64,000 nucleotides of DNA, from NCBI RefSeq assembly GCF_965638725.1, contig NC_134982.1, positions 59,519,816 to 59,583,815 on the forward strand, read 5' to 3'. A model generated the notes under the pieces. The model was not told the origin of the DNA, ran no database searches, and saw only the letters and a program-made list of their open reading frames with translations. The translations under genes were made by a program, and so were the position numbers. Of the stretch, positions 46,906-59,700 are shown piece after piece; position 1 is the first letter of the stretch; each line of letters starts with the position of its first letter. The stretch comes from Aptenodytes patagonicus. Lineage: Eukaryota; Chordata; Aves; Sphenisciformes; Spheniscidae.

Positions 46906-47212
46906 TGTTTCTTTAAGAGCAGATGGGAAAAGCAAAATATGATCTGGCTAGATATATGTGAAATATTTACATTGCAGATTTAAAATTCTGAATATTTTCT
47001 TAACTTTTTATAAGACCCGTATTATTTTCATGGAAAAATTCCACAAAATCATAGAATGTCATCTCATTCCAAGCTATTTTCAGAATGCAAACATGAAGTT
47101 TTGTGATACTTTACCTCAAGTCAATATGAGAGAGATAAATATCAAGTACATTAAAATGCATTAAGCAAAATTGCAGGAAATGTTATGTAAGTTCAGCATT
47201 GATCTTGTGATT
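46906..47212. other. Intergenic, no gene seen
   Basis: AT-rich, unassigned. Confidence 0.4.
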
Positions 47213-47880
47213 GTGACAGATACACTTGACCCCTAGCTGTACTTTGGTTCAGGCTGACTAAGGAGCAACAGGCCTCACACCCTGTGGTCAACCTGTGAGC
47301 TGGAAAGCTCCTGGCTCACGTACAAGGGAGTGAAAGTGCCTCAGAAAAAATTTTCAAAAGGTGGTTTTGAAACCCAAAATGCAAGATAACTAAAGTACAG
47401 AACAAGATACCAAAGCTAAAATGAAGACATCTGTCTTGTCTATACTGTTGACTAGCAGCCAACTACTTCACTCTATAAATAACCATCAGGATGGGCCCAA
47501 TTTGAGCTCTCCCTGAATTGCAGCTGGACTGCATGCCAGGTGACTCTCCCCTTGAGCAGGGGTGCCTTTCAAGGTTTGAGATTCCTTACCTGAGACTAAG
47601 AGATCTTTCCTTACCCAAGGCGGAGAGATCCCTTACCCGTGACTGGATGATAAAAGGAAAGAAGGTGAGGCAAAGTTTGAATATTTATGTAATCATTTGG
47701 TAACAGTTTAGTCCAATTTCTGTGTTAGTCAGGTCTTTATCTAGATAGTATGTTATAAGCTAGCGTCCTCCAAATGTATTGCTGTAGACAATGTTTCTTA
47801 CCGTAGTATGTGCAGCCTTTTCAATTTATACAGAAGGAGATTTAACCTTCTGATAACTGTGTTTGTGTGCTGGCTTTGCT
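47213..47880 (+). mobile_element. LTR-like segment (probable ERV)
   Basis: It starts TGTGACAGATACACTTGACCCC, has a strong TATA box (TATAAATA, 47,474-47,481), then a GC-richer leader-like part 'ctccctgaattgcagctggactgc'. Three copies of a GAGAT-x-CCTTACC-type motif follow (47,578, 47,602 and 47,625 areas), then an AT-rich tail. This layout resembles avian ERVL-like LTRs, but the 3' boundary is unclear and no target duplication was confirmed. Confidence 0.45.
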
Positions 47881-50800
47881 TTGGAAAATGTATGCAGTTC
47901 ACAAAACAGACATGCGTCTTGATCAAAAAATCACTGTGTCAAGTTTTCTGGAAGCTGAAAAGGTACATTTCTATATGTGTCTGTGCACATGTCTATATCT
48001 ATTGCTCTTTTGTTTCTCATATTTATTCATTAACCATTGGCAATGGGATACCATTAGAGACCACCTACTGGGCCAGAGGATTTTATACCACATGTAGTTC
48101 TTACACTATTAAATTCTTATTAAAATCAAAGTGAATTTCTTATTGAGAAAACTGCCCCAAACAAGTTTATTTTAATCATTTTTAAAGTGGTGTAAAAAAT
48201 TCAGTGGGTGCTCTATTGTATGATAGGATGACCCTCTGTTCCTCAATACAAAGACTATCTCAAGAAAAATGTAGTCAAAAGATGTGAGCAGAACATACCA
48301 CAAACTAGTGCCATAATGGGCTGGAGCACTGCTTTACAGAAAAACAAACTGACCTCGCTCCTGTGATCTTGTGAATTTTCACAAGTCACTGTGCTTTATG
48401 AAGATACAAGGCTCTTCTCATGTACAGTGCCTCAGAGGTCACAAGAAGGAAAGCTCACAACTCACTAATATGGTTCCATACTTTAAACACATTGTTTTCC
48501 TTGTCTACTATACTTGATAGAAACTGCTCTTCTGGTAGAGGTGCTTGACTAAAGCTGACCCAGACCAGGTATTGATGAACATTTCCTTTTTTAGATGAAA
48601 GTTGTAAGCCTCTGGAGAACCATGGATCATGGCTGGAAACCAATGGGGTTGCGTTGGATACCATCACTAGGAGCATCAGATGGCTGGAGAAGAATCTCAA
48701 CAGCCTCAGAAACTGTCTGCTAAATCCAGGCTGGAAAGAGGGTGGTATGATGTCCAATAGATATGATCTAAATGAGAAAGGATGCAATTAAGTGTTTCTT
48801 TTCTCTGCTGGTGGTGGTGATTTGGGTATAGTGTTCATTCAGAAAGAAAAACTCAGGACAAATAGTCAAATCTGGTGAAGCTGGCAAAAGCAAATGTACA
48901 TGTACAAACCTGAAGGAAACTTGAGAAGGTCTTCCTGGTTCAAAATGGGCAAGTATGTTTGGAAAGAGAATCTGCTTCATAAAACAGGCCTTGAACAGGT
49001 TAAAGTGTTGTCACAATACAATGTTTTAAATATCAGCCTGAGGATATACTTTGTTTACAGCTTAGTTTTAGGAAATTGAGTACATATTTTTTCCTATTTC
49101 CTTTTGTTCTATTGTTCAAATTAATTACTATTTTTGTCTTTTATGGTTTTGGTAACAGAAGAAAATGAATGTGATATTGCTAAAAGTGTTTGGGTGCAGG
49201 CTGAATTGTCTCAACTGGAAGGATGAAGAACACAGAAAATAGATTAAAAAGTGCTTCCATAGAGAAGTTACTTGCTACAGAGAAGTAGTCCAGTAGAAAA
49301 CACATGACCATGGGTCAAAGGATCTTAATTCTACTTTTGGCTCTGTCATTGACCTGCTATACGGTTGTAGGTCAAATAATTTCTTCATTTGTCTCTTCCC
49401 ATCTCCTTCTGTTGAGAAGATTTCACAATCTATTTAAACTTTCTCTTAAAAGCTTTCTCTGCAACAGTGGTCTAAAATGGACTCTCCTCTCAGTGGTAGT
49501 CTGAAAAATTCACTAGAATTGATAATGTCAGAAACCTGGGAGAAGGGTATACCATTGTTAACTCTTTTCCTACATAGCAGGTTCTTAATTCAGCTTCTCC
49601 CCTAGCTGAAATTACAGTGTGTTTCCTCACTTTGTTAATTTAGAATTTTCAAAATAGTTAAAGCACTAATAGGTGGGATAAACAGTGTACAATATTACAC
49701 CCTGTTCCCCCCTACTCCCATGTCCCACAGATCACTGAGCAGTATGTAAAAGCACAAAAAGACAACTGGTTCATTCAAGAACCCGTAGCACAAGCATTCT
49801 AGAGGGCTTTCATTGTTATGTTGCCTTAAAGGCATTTAGCCAACAAAATATCCTATACAAGCCATTCAAGTTAGTCAGGAGTTACAATGCTTTGACTCGT
49901 ACTTTTAAGATTACTAGAAATTAATATATTGAGGCTTTTAATAGAAAAAAAATGATTTATTCCTGTGAAAGCACACTCTCATGAAGCATACAGTAGCCTC
50001 AGACAATGGAATGCTAAGACTGTGCAGCTAGATTTTCAAAAATGTCTAAGGATTTTACACGCTTCAGTCTGGATGCCCAACTTGAAACATCCTTTTGCCC
50101 AAGTCATGAGCACTACAGCTCACTTGGGGGTTTCTGGGAGCTGTGAGATGCTGTATCTGTCACTTGAACACACACTGTTATCTCTAGCTGGTTTTTACAT
50201 TGTTATGTATGGTTCATCTTCCACATAAGCGTTGGCTAAATGCTTTCCTTCTTGAAGATCTTGGTTTTGCCAGATCCAACACAGAAACTGTGTTCTTTAG
50301 ATCTTTTGCAAGTTCATCTGCTTTTAGCTTATCTGTAATTTCCAGCATTGGTTGGAAAGAGGTGGGAATCAGCTATTGTTCAGTGGCTGCATGCGATCAC
50401 AGTCAGTCTCCTCTGCTGGAGAAGTGCTCTGCCACTAGCAAGTAAATGTAGGTGGCTAGTGCAGAAACTTACAGCCAGTCATTATAGCCAGTTCTCATTT
50501 GTATGCCCTGGAGAAAGCAAATTGCTAACAAATAAGGAGAAGTGAGGAGCTGCTCCCTGACAGTATCTGATACCTTGCACTTCCTATGAAGTTCAGGGTC
50601 CCAGAGTTTGACAAATGCTACTGTATACAGCAGTATTTTTCTTTACATTTAATAAGATGAAAATTTTACAACCAATTAAACCTCCTAATAGCTTTAATAG
50701 TCCTCTCTGGGAGGACTAGACAATATATTACTCACTGTCTGTACAAATAGGCCTGTTGACAGCTGTTCTTTCCACTTGGCCATTACCAATTTGGTCTGCC

Positions 50801-53800
50801 AGTTCTTGAATGAATACCATTGCCCAAGTGCTTAATGCAGCTCAGGTCCCACATTGATGCCATAGAGCTGACTGTCTTGAGGAGGCAGCATGCTCCCACT
50901 GCTTCCCAGCTGCAGCCTGACTTGTTTATGATCAGCTCAGATTTCTCTGCATGTAAATGCTTTGCTCTATGTGGGCGTGCCCAGAAGCCTTTGCCGTAGA
51001 AAGAGCCTGTGTGAGGCAATGCTGTTATTAGATACCAGTGTCCTTTGGGCACACGCTCATCTCACACATCTTTTTGCATGATGCACAGCAGCACCTTGTC
51101 TGCTGCCTATGGAAATGTTTTTTTTTTTTCAGTAGCCTTCTCATATTAATGTGACTGGTTTTGTTTGTAGTTTGTCTTCTCATCTGGCAGTCTTAAAGCA
51201 TTATCTATGCTTGAAACATACTGCTGTGTATCAGTACTAAGTGATCCGAGGCAGTTGTTGAATGTGCAGTTGACTACCCCTGATATTGTTACATGGTGAT
51301 TATATTACATATTCCTAGCATTATATCACCTCACAGCACACTGATGTTTCAAAATACATACTCTGCATTCCAGCCAGACACCCGACCAAGCATTGCTCTG
51401 TTCCAATACTGTGTGCATCTGGTGGTATTCATTAAGTGTTTTGTAAGATTCTCTCCAGACATGAAAAGTACTTTGAAAGTTTCAGCTACAACATAGTCTT
51501 ATCAGCCTTCTTTTAGCCTGTACTCTGTTCTTTTCCTTCAAGACAGTGCCATTTTTCAATGCCCAGAGAAGGTAGCACTGGTGAGTGCTAAAGTTCTTAT
51601 AACAGTGAGTGCAAACAGGCTGCTGCACACACAACTGAAGTAATGTAAATTCCTCAGAAATAGGATGATAAGACTCTTAGATGTTATTCACAACCTTACA
51701 TTTTATTTTCAGTAGATATGTACTTCCTAAGACTGTTGAAGTAACTATAACATCCCTGGCATCATGCTATTTGGTCATTGTTGTTGCTAATGTATCACTG
51801 AAGAAGAATAGAGGTTAGTGTGGAAAGTTCAAAGCTGTATGCTTCAGGTGAGTTGTTTTACATTCCCAGTTCTCAGGAGCTTGGTCCAAGGTTTCTGAGC
51901 TTAGGTTCTCTGCCTAGGTTTCTTACACTAATGAGGATAATGAGGGTGGAGAGAGTGGGATAGAAAGAATGGTATTTTAATTGTGATGGAGACTGATAAG
52001 TGCCAGACATGCTGTAGGTATTGTGGGAAGCTACCTAGGATGTTGCAACAGCAGGCTAGCAATTGCATATGCATACTTGCAGTTGGTTATTCTGGAGAAT
52101 GATATTTTTTTCCTTTTTTTTTCTTTCTGGAAACTGAGTTGGAAATGTACTGTTGCAGTGGGGTATCCTAGTTCACCAAATCATGACAATTAAAATTACT
52201 GTGAAATGCAGAGCTCTGTTTCTCCTTTACCTAGCTGGCAACCGTCATATGTGCTGGACAGATTTTATTGCATTGTAATGGTGATGATTCTACACTTGGA
52301 TAGAAGTCACCAGCTTGAGAACTGAACATATTCTTGCAATTAGTGTGCAGATATGTGTGTATCATTTCCAAGGTTTCATTTCCAGGGAAGGTAGCAATTT
52401 TTTTATTTCTCCATACCAGCCTATGGGAAAACTAGTCTTCAGTCTAGAAACTATGGAGTTAAATCCTTAGCTTTTGTAACTCATTGTAAAACTACTAAAG
52501 TCCAATAGAACTATGCCAGTGTACCCATTCATATCAGCAGTGTGGCCCATTAACACAAGAGTATACAGAGAGTCTTGAAAATTGGGGGCTTTCTAAAAGT
52601 TTTCAGAAATTGGTGCATTTAAAACATTGCAATAAAGGAATAAAAATAGACAGAGCTGGTTAACCCTGAGCCCTTGGGACTGACATTTTTTGTTATTTGA
52701 TTCTCAAATAAGTTATACTTTACTTCTTTCTCTTTGAGTCCTGTGACAATATCTTGTTTCACTGTATGACTCTGTCTTGAAGGAACTACTAGAGTGAAAG
52801 GTGCCAAGACAAAAAAGGGAGCACCAGCCATTTTATAGGAGCATAAGATCTTCAGTTAAATCCCCTCAGGAAAGCTGAACCACAAAATGACTTGTTTTTT
52901 AGTGCAAGGGCTTGTCAATACTTGAAAGGTGTTCCAGATTAAATTTCATTATTCACTACTATGTCTTATGCCCACAAATACTTTTTTGTGCATTATTGGT
53001 GCTTTAATAACTGGTAATTATTCCCTGCCTTTGGAGCCAGAGGTGTGGGGATGATGAATTTCTAATCCATGCCAACTTTTGCTATCTGACAGTGGTATCC
53101 CTCTGGTGAGCCACATCATTGCTTTTTAGCTATTTGGATTGTCTCTTTGTTTACACCTATACTATCTACTGGTCCAAAGTTATCCTGACCAAGTAGCATG
53201 CTGATTTTTAAATCAACATTTTTGTGCACCACCCAGAACTATCTTTTCCAGTTGCCACCAGCTGCAAAGTTCACATACCTGTGTGTGTGAACATGTATCT
53301 TATCCATGACTATTTACTGCGCTATTTTGTGACTCAAACTGCATTGACTTTCTCTGCAGAAGTCTTGTAATTATACTGCTACTCTAACAAAAAGAATCAC
53401 ATGAAATCAGTGTTTCTTATGAATGCAGTTGTGGAACAAATGTTTGGACAGAGACTTTCCAATGGACAGGATGTAGACTATAATTTTAATACCAGTAACA
53501 ATTCTATAACTAGTTTCTCACAATACAAGCATAACTAGCATCAAGCAGCAGCACACAAGCCCCATTAAGTCCGATCTCTTGCTTAGAATGGATGACAGGA
53601 ATAAAAAGGGGCTAAAAGCATTAAGTATTCCTTAAAATAGAGGAAATAAGAGGGCTTATATTAACCTCTAAAATTGTTTTCACTTTTTATTTAAAAACAT
53701 AGCAGAGTAATTATAGTGTTTGAATAGAAACAATTATATGTCTTTTCAACATAGTGTTATCAGGTTATTTGTTACCTGCTGTTCTCAAAGATTTGTTTTT

Positions 53801-56800
53801 AAAGGAACACTGCCAACATGTGATGGATGGACTTTCAGTGAAATGAATAAAGCACCAGAAAATTCACCACAGGCAAGTGGAAAGAACTCTAGCTGCTGAA
53901 TAAATACTTAAATCACAGCTCAAAAACATTGGCAAGACTTTATGCTTTCTTGTTGCCTTGAGATGCTGTAAGTTGGATTATCATGGTTTAAAAGATGCCA
54001 CTGACATGTGCATCTTGTTTACCATATGCTGTGATCGCTATCCTGTTACATACATTATCTGACTGAAGGCTACATTTTCATAGAAAGTAAAAGCTCTACA
54101 GCCTTCTACACAATTTAAGACTATAAGAGAACATCACTAAAGAACATTATTTTGCTACAAAAGTATCATTCCCACTGTTTTCTTACATTTTTCTTTTATA
54201 ATCCTCTTCAGATGATTGCAAGGGTTTTTGCACTCATGAAAACCTTGTGCAACTGGAATTAAATTAGGGGTGTCAATACTGAACGTTTCAGAGAAGTATG
54301 TGCAATAATATGCGTGTTCTGTAGCAGTAGCCTGACGATTCTACTATGCCTTGTGCTTGCTCCCGCTGTATGGAAGAAGAAGAACACATCAACTGGTATA
54401 GTACCCTATGGTATTCTGTGCTCTGTGAACATGCCTATCAGAAGCCAAGTTACCTATTTTGGATGATTCAGCAGTCTCCTATTTCCTAATTCAATACATC
54501 CATGATTCACATCACTTAACTTTGTGATACTAGCACAAAAATTAATAAATACATAATATTAAAAGCCCTGGTGCTAGCTTTGCACTGCTTCTGATAAGTG
54601 GCTGATAATTTCAGTTCATAGTTCTTTTGCAGTTTACCAGTTTGCAAAAGGAGAAAATAATACTAATCAGTTGCCTAATGGGGTACTTCAGAGACAAGCT
54701 GTGAACATGGATGACTTCTTAAATTCCACAATCTTATTATGGCTATAAAAAATAGGATACTTATGCATCCTTTTAATAACGTATTCATTAAGAATTCTCA
54801 AAATTCATGACTGTTGCTGTGGCTTTACTGCTATTGATATCATTTAATGTTGACTTCAATAAGAAAAAAGTCCTGCCAACCCTGAGTGCTTTTAAAAATG
54901 CTCAGCGTGGATTTATTCTGAGAAGATTTCGTACTTTAGAGAGCTTCTGCCTTAGTGAATCAGTTTACTACCATTTTTCCCAATACAAGAATAGCTATTT
55001 TCAATCCTATAAAGTTTCAATTAGTAGTAGATAAGAGGAACCGACTGCTTCCTGAGCTGAGCTGAGAATGGAATCACTGGAAAGAGAGGGCCAAACCCAT
55101 ACGTGTAGAAAGCTGAAGAACTGAACCCTAAGGGGGAGATTACCATAGGCAGCTTACCTCTGGAAACAGAGGAGAATCTTCCTCTCTTCTTCGCCTCTCA
55201 CTCTGAGCTGAGGTTTCTTAGCTGCATGTTCATGAGCCCTCCTTTCACTGATGTTACCCAGATCCTTTGCAGATTCTGACAAAACTCTGTAACCCAGAAT
55301 TAAATTATCCACTGTTTTGCTGAATTAGTTTTCTGCCAGATTAGGCAGTTAAAGAGTTGAATCAGCCTGCAGAGAAATATAACAATCATCAGAGTTGGTG
55401 CAAGGCAAGTAGCGAGACCATGAGCTAAGTGTGGGCAGAAAGGAAGAGCTGAGCAGGGAAAATGACATTGCCATTTTGGCAAGCGGCAAGCTGTTAGATC
55501 TGCCTAAATCATCATGCTTAACTGTATTTGAATTTCACCTAAGGAAAAAGCAACTTTTTAATCATGCCCTGTAGCTTTCTGGCTGTGCCAGCATCTGCCA
55601 CAAAAGCTGGCAAGTTACTTCTGTGCTACCTGGTGGATATATTAAAAGTACATGATAATTTCTAGCTAGTACATGCTTAAACCCCCCCCCCCCTCCAAAT
55701 TAGATGTGCATCTTTACAGTCTAGAGGTGAGATACAAACTTACTAGAAATATTCCAAGAGAAAGAGAAAAATACATTGATTTAATTTCAGGACCTGGAAG
55801 GTTTTACAGTAGTTTATTTATTTTTATGACTTATACAAAACCAGCAAAGCAGGAAGAGAATTCAGAGGCAAAATGTCTATACTACAATAAAATGTTCTAA
55901 TGTTCTAATCCTGTCATGACTCTTCCTTCTTAGAATATCTCTGAGCTTGTTTTTTTATCTGTAATGTAGCACTGTAATCCATCTAGAGGCTCATGCACCA
56001 CTGTCATTTAGTTCTATGTGGCTCCTGAGAATGGGACTGCAGTTGGTATCCTGCCAAATCCTTGTTCTAGGCCTTGGAGAATAAAAGATTTGCTGGACTC
56101 TAAGAAAATACACAGTTAAACAATTAAAGTAAATAATTTTGAGAGCAATGGAGTTAAATGGTTGTCTTTGCATATCTTAACTCACTGCAAATTCTTGATA
56201 GAAACTTTTCTTGCATTAGCATCCTTAAATGCTCTCTCTCTTATGTACCTCTACATGCACATAAGTGTTCCTATGCAAGGATTCTATGGTGTATAGTTCA
56301 CGTTGGAAATTTTTTTCTTATTGAGGCACTTATGGTACCTATCCTCTCAGATCTATTTTCATCTAACTGGTAGAAATTTTATTGCCCTTGAGATGTTTTC
56401 CCTAAGATAAAAACAAGTGGTCTTGAAGTCTCAAGGAGACAGAGAGAGAGAGGCAAGGTAACAGTGTAAATTTAACTACAATCTATTCAAAAAGGAATGT
56501 AGATCTAGGAAGTACTGCTGAAAGATATGTTGTGTGACAACATAAAATACATAGCAATGACTCTTCTGTGGAAGCAGCTGCTTCTCCTAGGTATGGATAC
56601 ACCTGTAGAAATAGATAGATAAATAGATAGATAAGGATATTTATTTTGTAAACACAGTGCTATGGATTGCTTGGGATAATACTCTGAACAGACAGTGGTT
56701 ACCAACAGCTGTAGTTCAGGCTGGCAGGGGATGAGGGTATGATCAGATTTATGCAGCGTAGTGTGCACAACAATGAAACAATTTTAGCTTTAAATACAAA

Positions 56801-58729
56801 ACCTTACATTAAGGAGGAAATTAACACATTAATCAGTAGTGTTAACTATTTCAGTCAAGGAATGAAGAGAACTTCCCCATTCCTTATCTCTGCTTAAGAT
56901 TTAGGCACACATATTTGTTGGGGCAATTTTCTTCATCTCCTTTTTAGGTTGTCAGCCAAATGGCTCACCAGTCCCACACCCGATTCTGAGCTACCTCTGA
57001 CATGTTTTAGTAAGACTGATGAAGTAACTCCCTTGTCTTCAAACTCCTGGCGTCCTGGCAACTTCTCAACTACAAAGCTCCACATCCTATTACAGTGTAG
57101 CTGCTTCTTATGTGCAGATCTGGCTGAAAACAATTGGAGACTTTCCACTGTGTCAAAGGCACCCAAGTGTCTGCCTGACACTTGTAATGTTCATGTGGCC
57201 AAATCTCTGTTCCTCTCTCCTGAAAGATGAACCGGAACAAAGAAGGTCTGAGTCATGTTTCCTGCTGTTTAAAAGCTGAAATATCTCAAGCATACTATAG
57301 AGAAAGCAGGTCTTCAAAGATGAGAAAGAGGCAGGCTTGCTACCAGTCATATTTTACCCCATGGAAAAGACTCAGTTAAGATCTTGCCGAATGGATGCTG
57401 CCAAACAAAAGTGACATATAAGCCATTGCAGATGCTCTAAGGATATATTTAGAGCTTTGAGCAATTAAAGAAATATTTTCTTCTGCATCTTAAAAAAAAA
57501 AAGAAACCAACATTGTCGTAATAGTTGACTTAAGGCCTGAAAAAAGAACCAATTTAACATTCTTCACTTGTATCAATCACTCATACCACTAAATTGTAAC
57601 TAAAACCTGTATTTTATAGTGAAAAGGATCTGTAACGTTTGGACCAAGATTTTTTTTATCATATTGTAGAAATTTTAGTTTTTTAACAACTCCAGCAAAG
57701 CTGGAGCTTCAATTCTCTTCAATTCTGTTCTAAATGATGTTATGCAAAATTACACTGAAACCCTTATTCTTCTAATATTGGACAGATGCAAATAGGTGCT
57801 ACTGTGAAATGACCTCTATACCTAACTTTGTCTGTATGAATAGTTCCCATTGTATTCTCTTAAAACTTGATTTTAATAGGAAGATCCAGATATGGAAATT
57901 TCTGCACATGTAATGGAGCATGATCTTATATTGGTGATAATGAAGAATGGTGAAGAAAGCGATGAGGAGCCCAAAAAAAGTTATTCAGGCCTCTCTGCAC
58001 TCCCTGCATCACACTGTGTAGGATCCCAGCACTGCAGAGTCAGCTACATGGTTATTAATGTTTCTTTAATATATTTAAATATAGGCCAGGCAGGGTCAGT
58101 GCTTTGAAAAGAAAGCTCTCAGGACATCTCATACTATTAAAAGAAATGCTTTACTGATTTAATAACATAAGTTTTTATTTTGAGGATGGGCTGTTGTCAT
58201 ATGTTAAGGAGTGTTTAAGAACACATTGGTGAGTAAATAGTCATTAAAACTCACCTAGCTGTGTGCCCAACATTAGGGCTAGTATTAAACTCCACGTACT
58301 TAGTGTGAAACATAACTATGACCTAGTTTACAGGGTTATCAATGTAACTGTTTGAAACACTTACACTAAGGTGTGACAAAGTGCACTTCCAGTTTTATGA
58401 AACAGTGAGAACAGGTACAAGTCTGGGAATAGGGTCTGAGCTCTTGTGGACCTCTGCCCCCCCTCTCCTCCCCCCCCTCCCCCAAAGAAAAGTTAAACTT
58501 AGATTTCTTCTTTTTTGGAAAAAAAAAAATAATAGGGTGTTTAGATTTTGAGTTGTTCAGGATTAATCAACTCCCATTTTCCTCTTTTCCAACAATCAGT
58601 GGTTAAAATTTTCCCAATATTAAAGAAAAAAATGGTATTTAGTCATGTGATAGCGTAAGTGTAGTGGTCAGGGAGGAGGGAACAGGTAAGGCAGCACTAA
58701 GGCTAAAAATAAAAAATTAAGGGTAAATC
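47881..58729. other. Intergenic, no gene firmly supported
   Basis: About 10.8 kb of AT-rich DNA without a recognisable gene or transposable element. Simple repeats: (GATA)n at 56,611-56,635, a C run at 55,681-55,695, and a pyrimidine-rich tract at 58,457-58,485. A short protein-like frame at 57,892-58,107 is discussed as a finding. Confidence 0.5.
56611..56635. repeat. (GATA)n microsatellite
   Basis: 'atagatagataaatagatagata' with one interruption. Confidence 0.9.
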
Positions 58730-59700
58730 GCGACGAACGGAGGAGCACAGTGGTGAGATGCAGGCAAAGCTGGCCTGGCCGGGCCCAGCGGTATCGCCAC
58801 GGCCTTCAGGCGCCCGCGGGGCCTCAGCGCAGCGGGCCGGCGCGCCCCAGAGCCACACGGAGGCCTGCGGGGCAGCGCCCGGATCCCACTGCGGCCGGGT
58901 CATTCCGCTTCTGCAGCGGCAGGGCGGCGGCCGGCATTCGGCTGACACGCCCAAAGTAGCCCAGACGAGCAGAGGGCAGGTGACCGACACCCCGACACTC
59001 GTTCCTCCGCGGTTTGGAGAGCCGCGCTGCGCGCTGCGGCCGCTCGAGCGCCTGCCCCGGCCTCCCGGGCGTGAGGCGGGCGGGGAGGCGGGCCTGTGTG
59101 AGGAGTAGGCGGTGCAGCGTGGCCCAGCCGGGGCGACAGGGAAGCAGGCGCTGAGGCCCGGGCAGAAGATGGTTCGTGCGGGTTCGCTCCCCTGAAAAAT
59201 CTGCTGAGCAGGGAGCCGCGGGCTGAGCCTGCTGTGCCCCCAGCCGCTGGAGGGCGGTATAGGGTCGGCAGGCAGTGGCTGCGGCGTGAGGGGCCGCAGC
59301 AGCCCGGCGGAGCCCGAGGCAGCGCCCGTCCTGGGAGTATGCGTCGGCAGGAGGAGGAGTGAGGAGTCGTGGCTGCGCCTCCGCGTCGTCTTCTCCCCCC
59401 TCGCCAGGGCTTCGCTCTCGCGGCCTGAGGGCGGGCGCCGGGAGGAAAATGGAGCCGTTTCCCAGCGGTGAGTACCGCGGCAGCGCCCCGCTGCCAGCGG
59501 GCGCACCCCGAGCTGGCGGCGGAGCCTGGGCCGGGGACGCGCGGCCTCCCCGCGGCAGGCCTGCTTTCTCTCCTGGCAGAGGCGCTCCCGGGCGGCCCCC
59601 CCCGCGCCGCAGGGCCGGGCGCAGCTCGGGCTCCTGGCAGGAGCTGCTTGCCCAGAGGAATAGGGGAGGCTTCTTAGTCTTGCAGTCCGCGGCTTGGAAA
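58730..59700. promoter_or_regulatory. CpG island with probable plus-strand promoter
   Basis: A dense CpG block is sharply bounded by AT-rich DNA. It holds a probable first exon near its right side and no TATA box. It may drive transcription in both directions. Long minus-strand and plus-strand open frames here follow from GC content. Confidence 0.75.
59449..59467 (+). CDS. Probable first coding exon of an unidentified gene (partial)
   Basis: An ATG in a good initiation context (gaaaATGG) near the end of the CpG island opens six codons (Met-Glu-Pro-Phe-Pro-Ser) plus one base, followed at 59,468 by a strong splice donor GTGAGT, giving a phase-1 intron. No in-frame ATG with comparable context lies just upstream. 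The exon is too short to identify a product, and no later exon was recognised up to 64,000, so the first intron would exceed 4.5 kb. The orientation makes this gene divergent from SHB across about 44 kb. The alternative is a non-coding RNA first exon. Confidence 0.5.

Noticed and set aside
47046-47060. 'atcatagaatg' as a CR1 3' terminus
   Set aside because: No CR1 sequence follows on either side, so it is probably chance.
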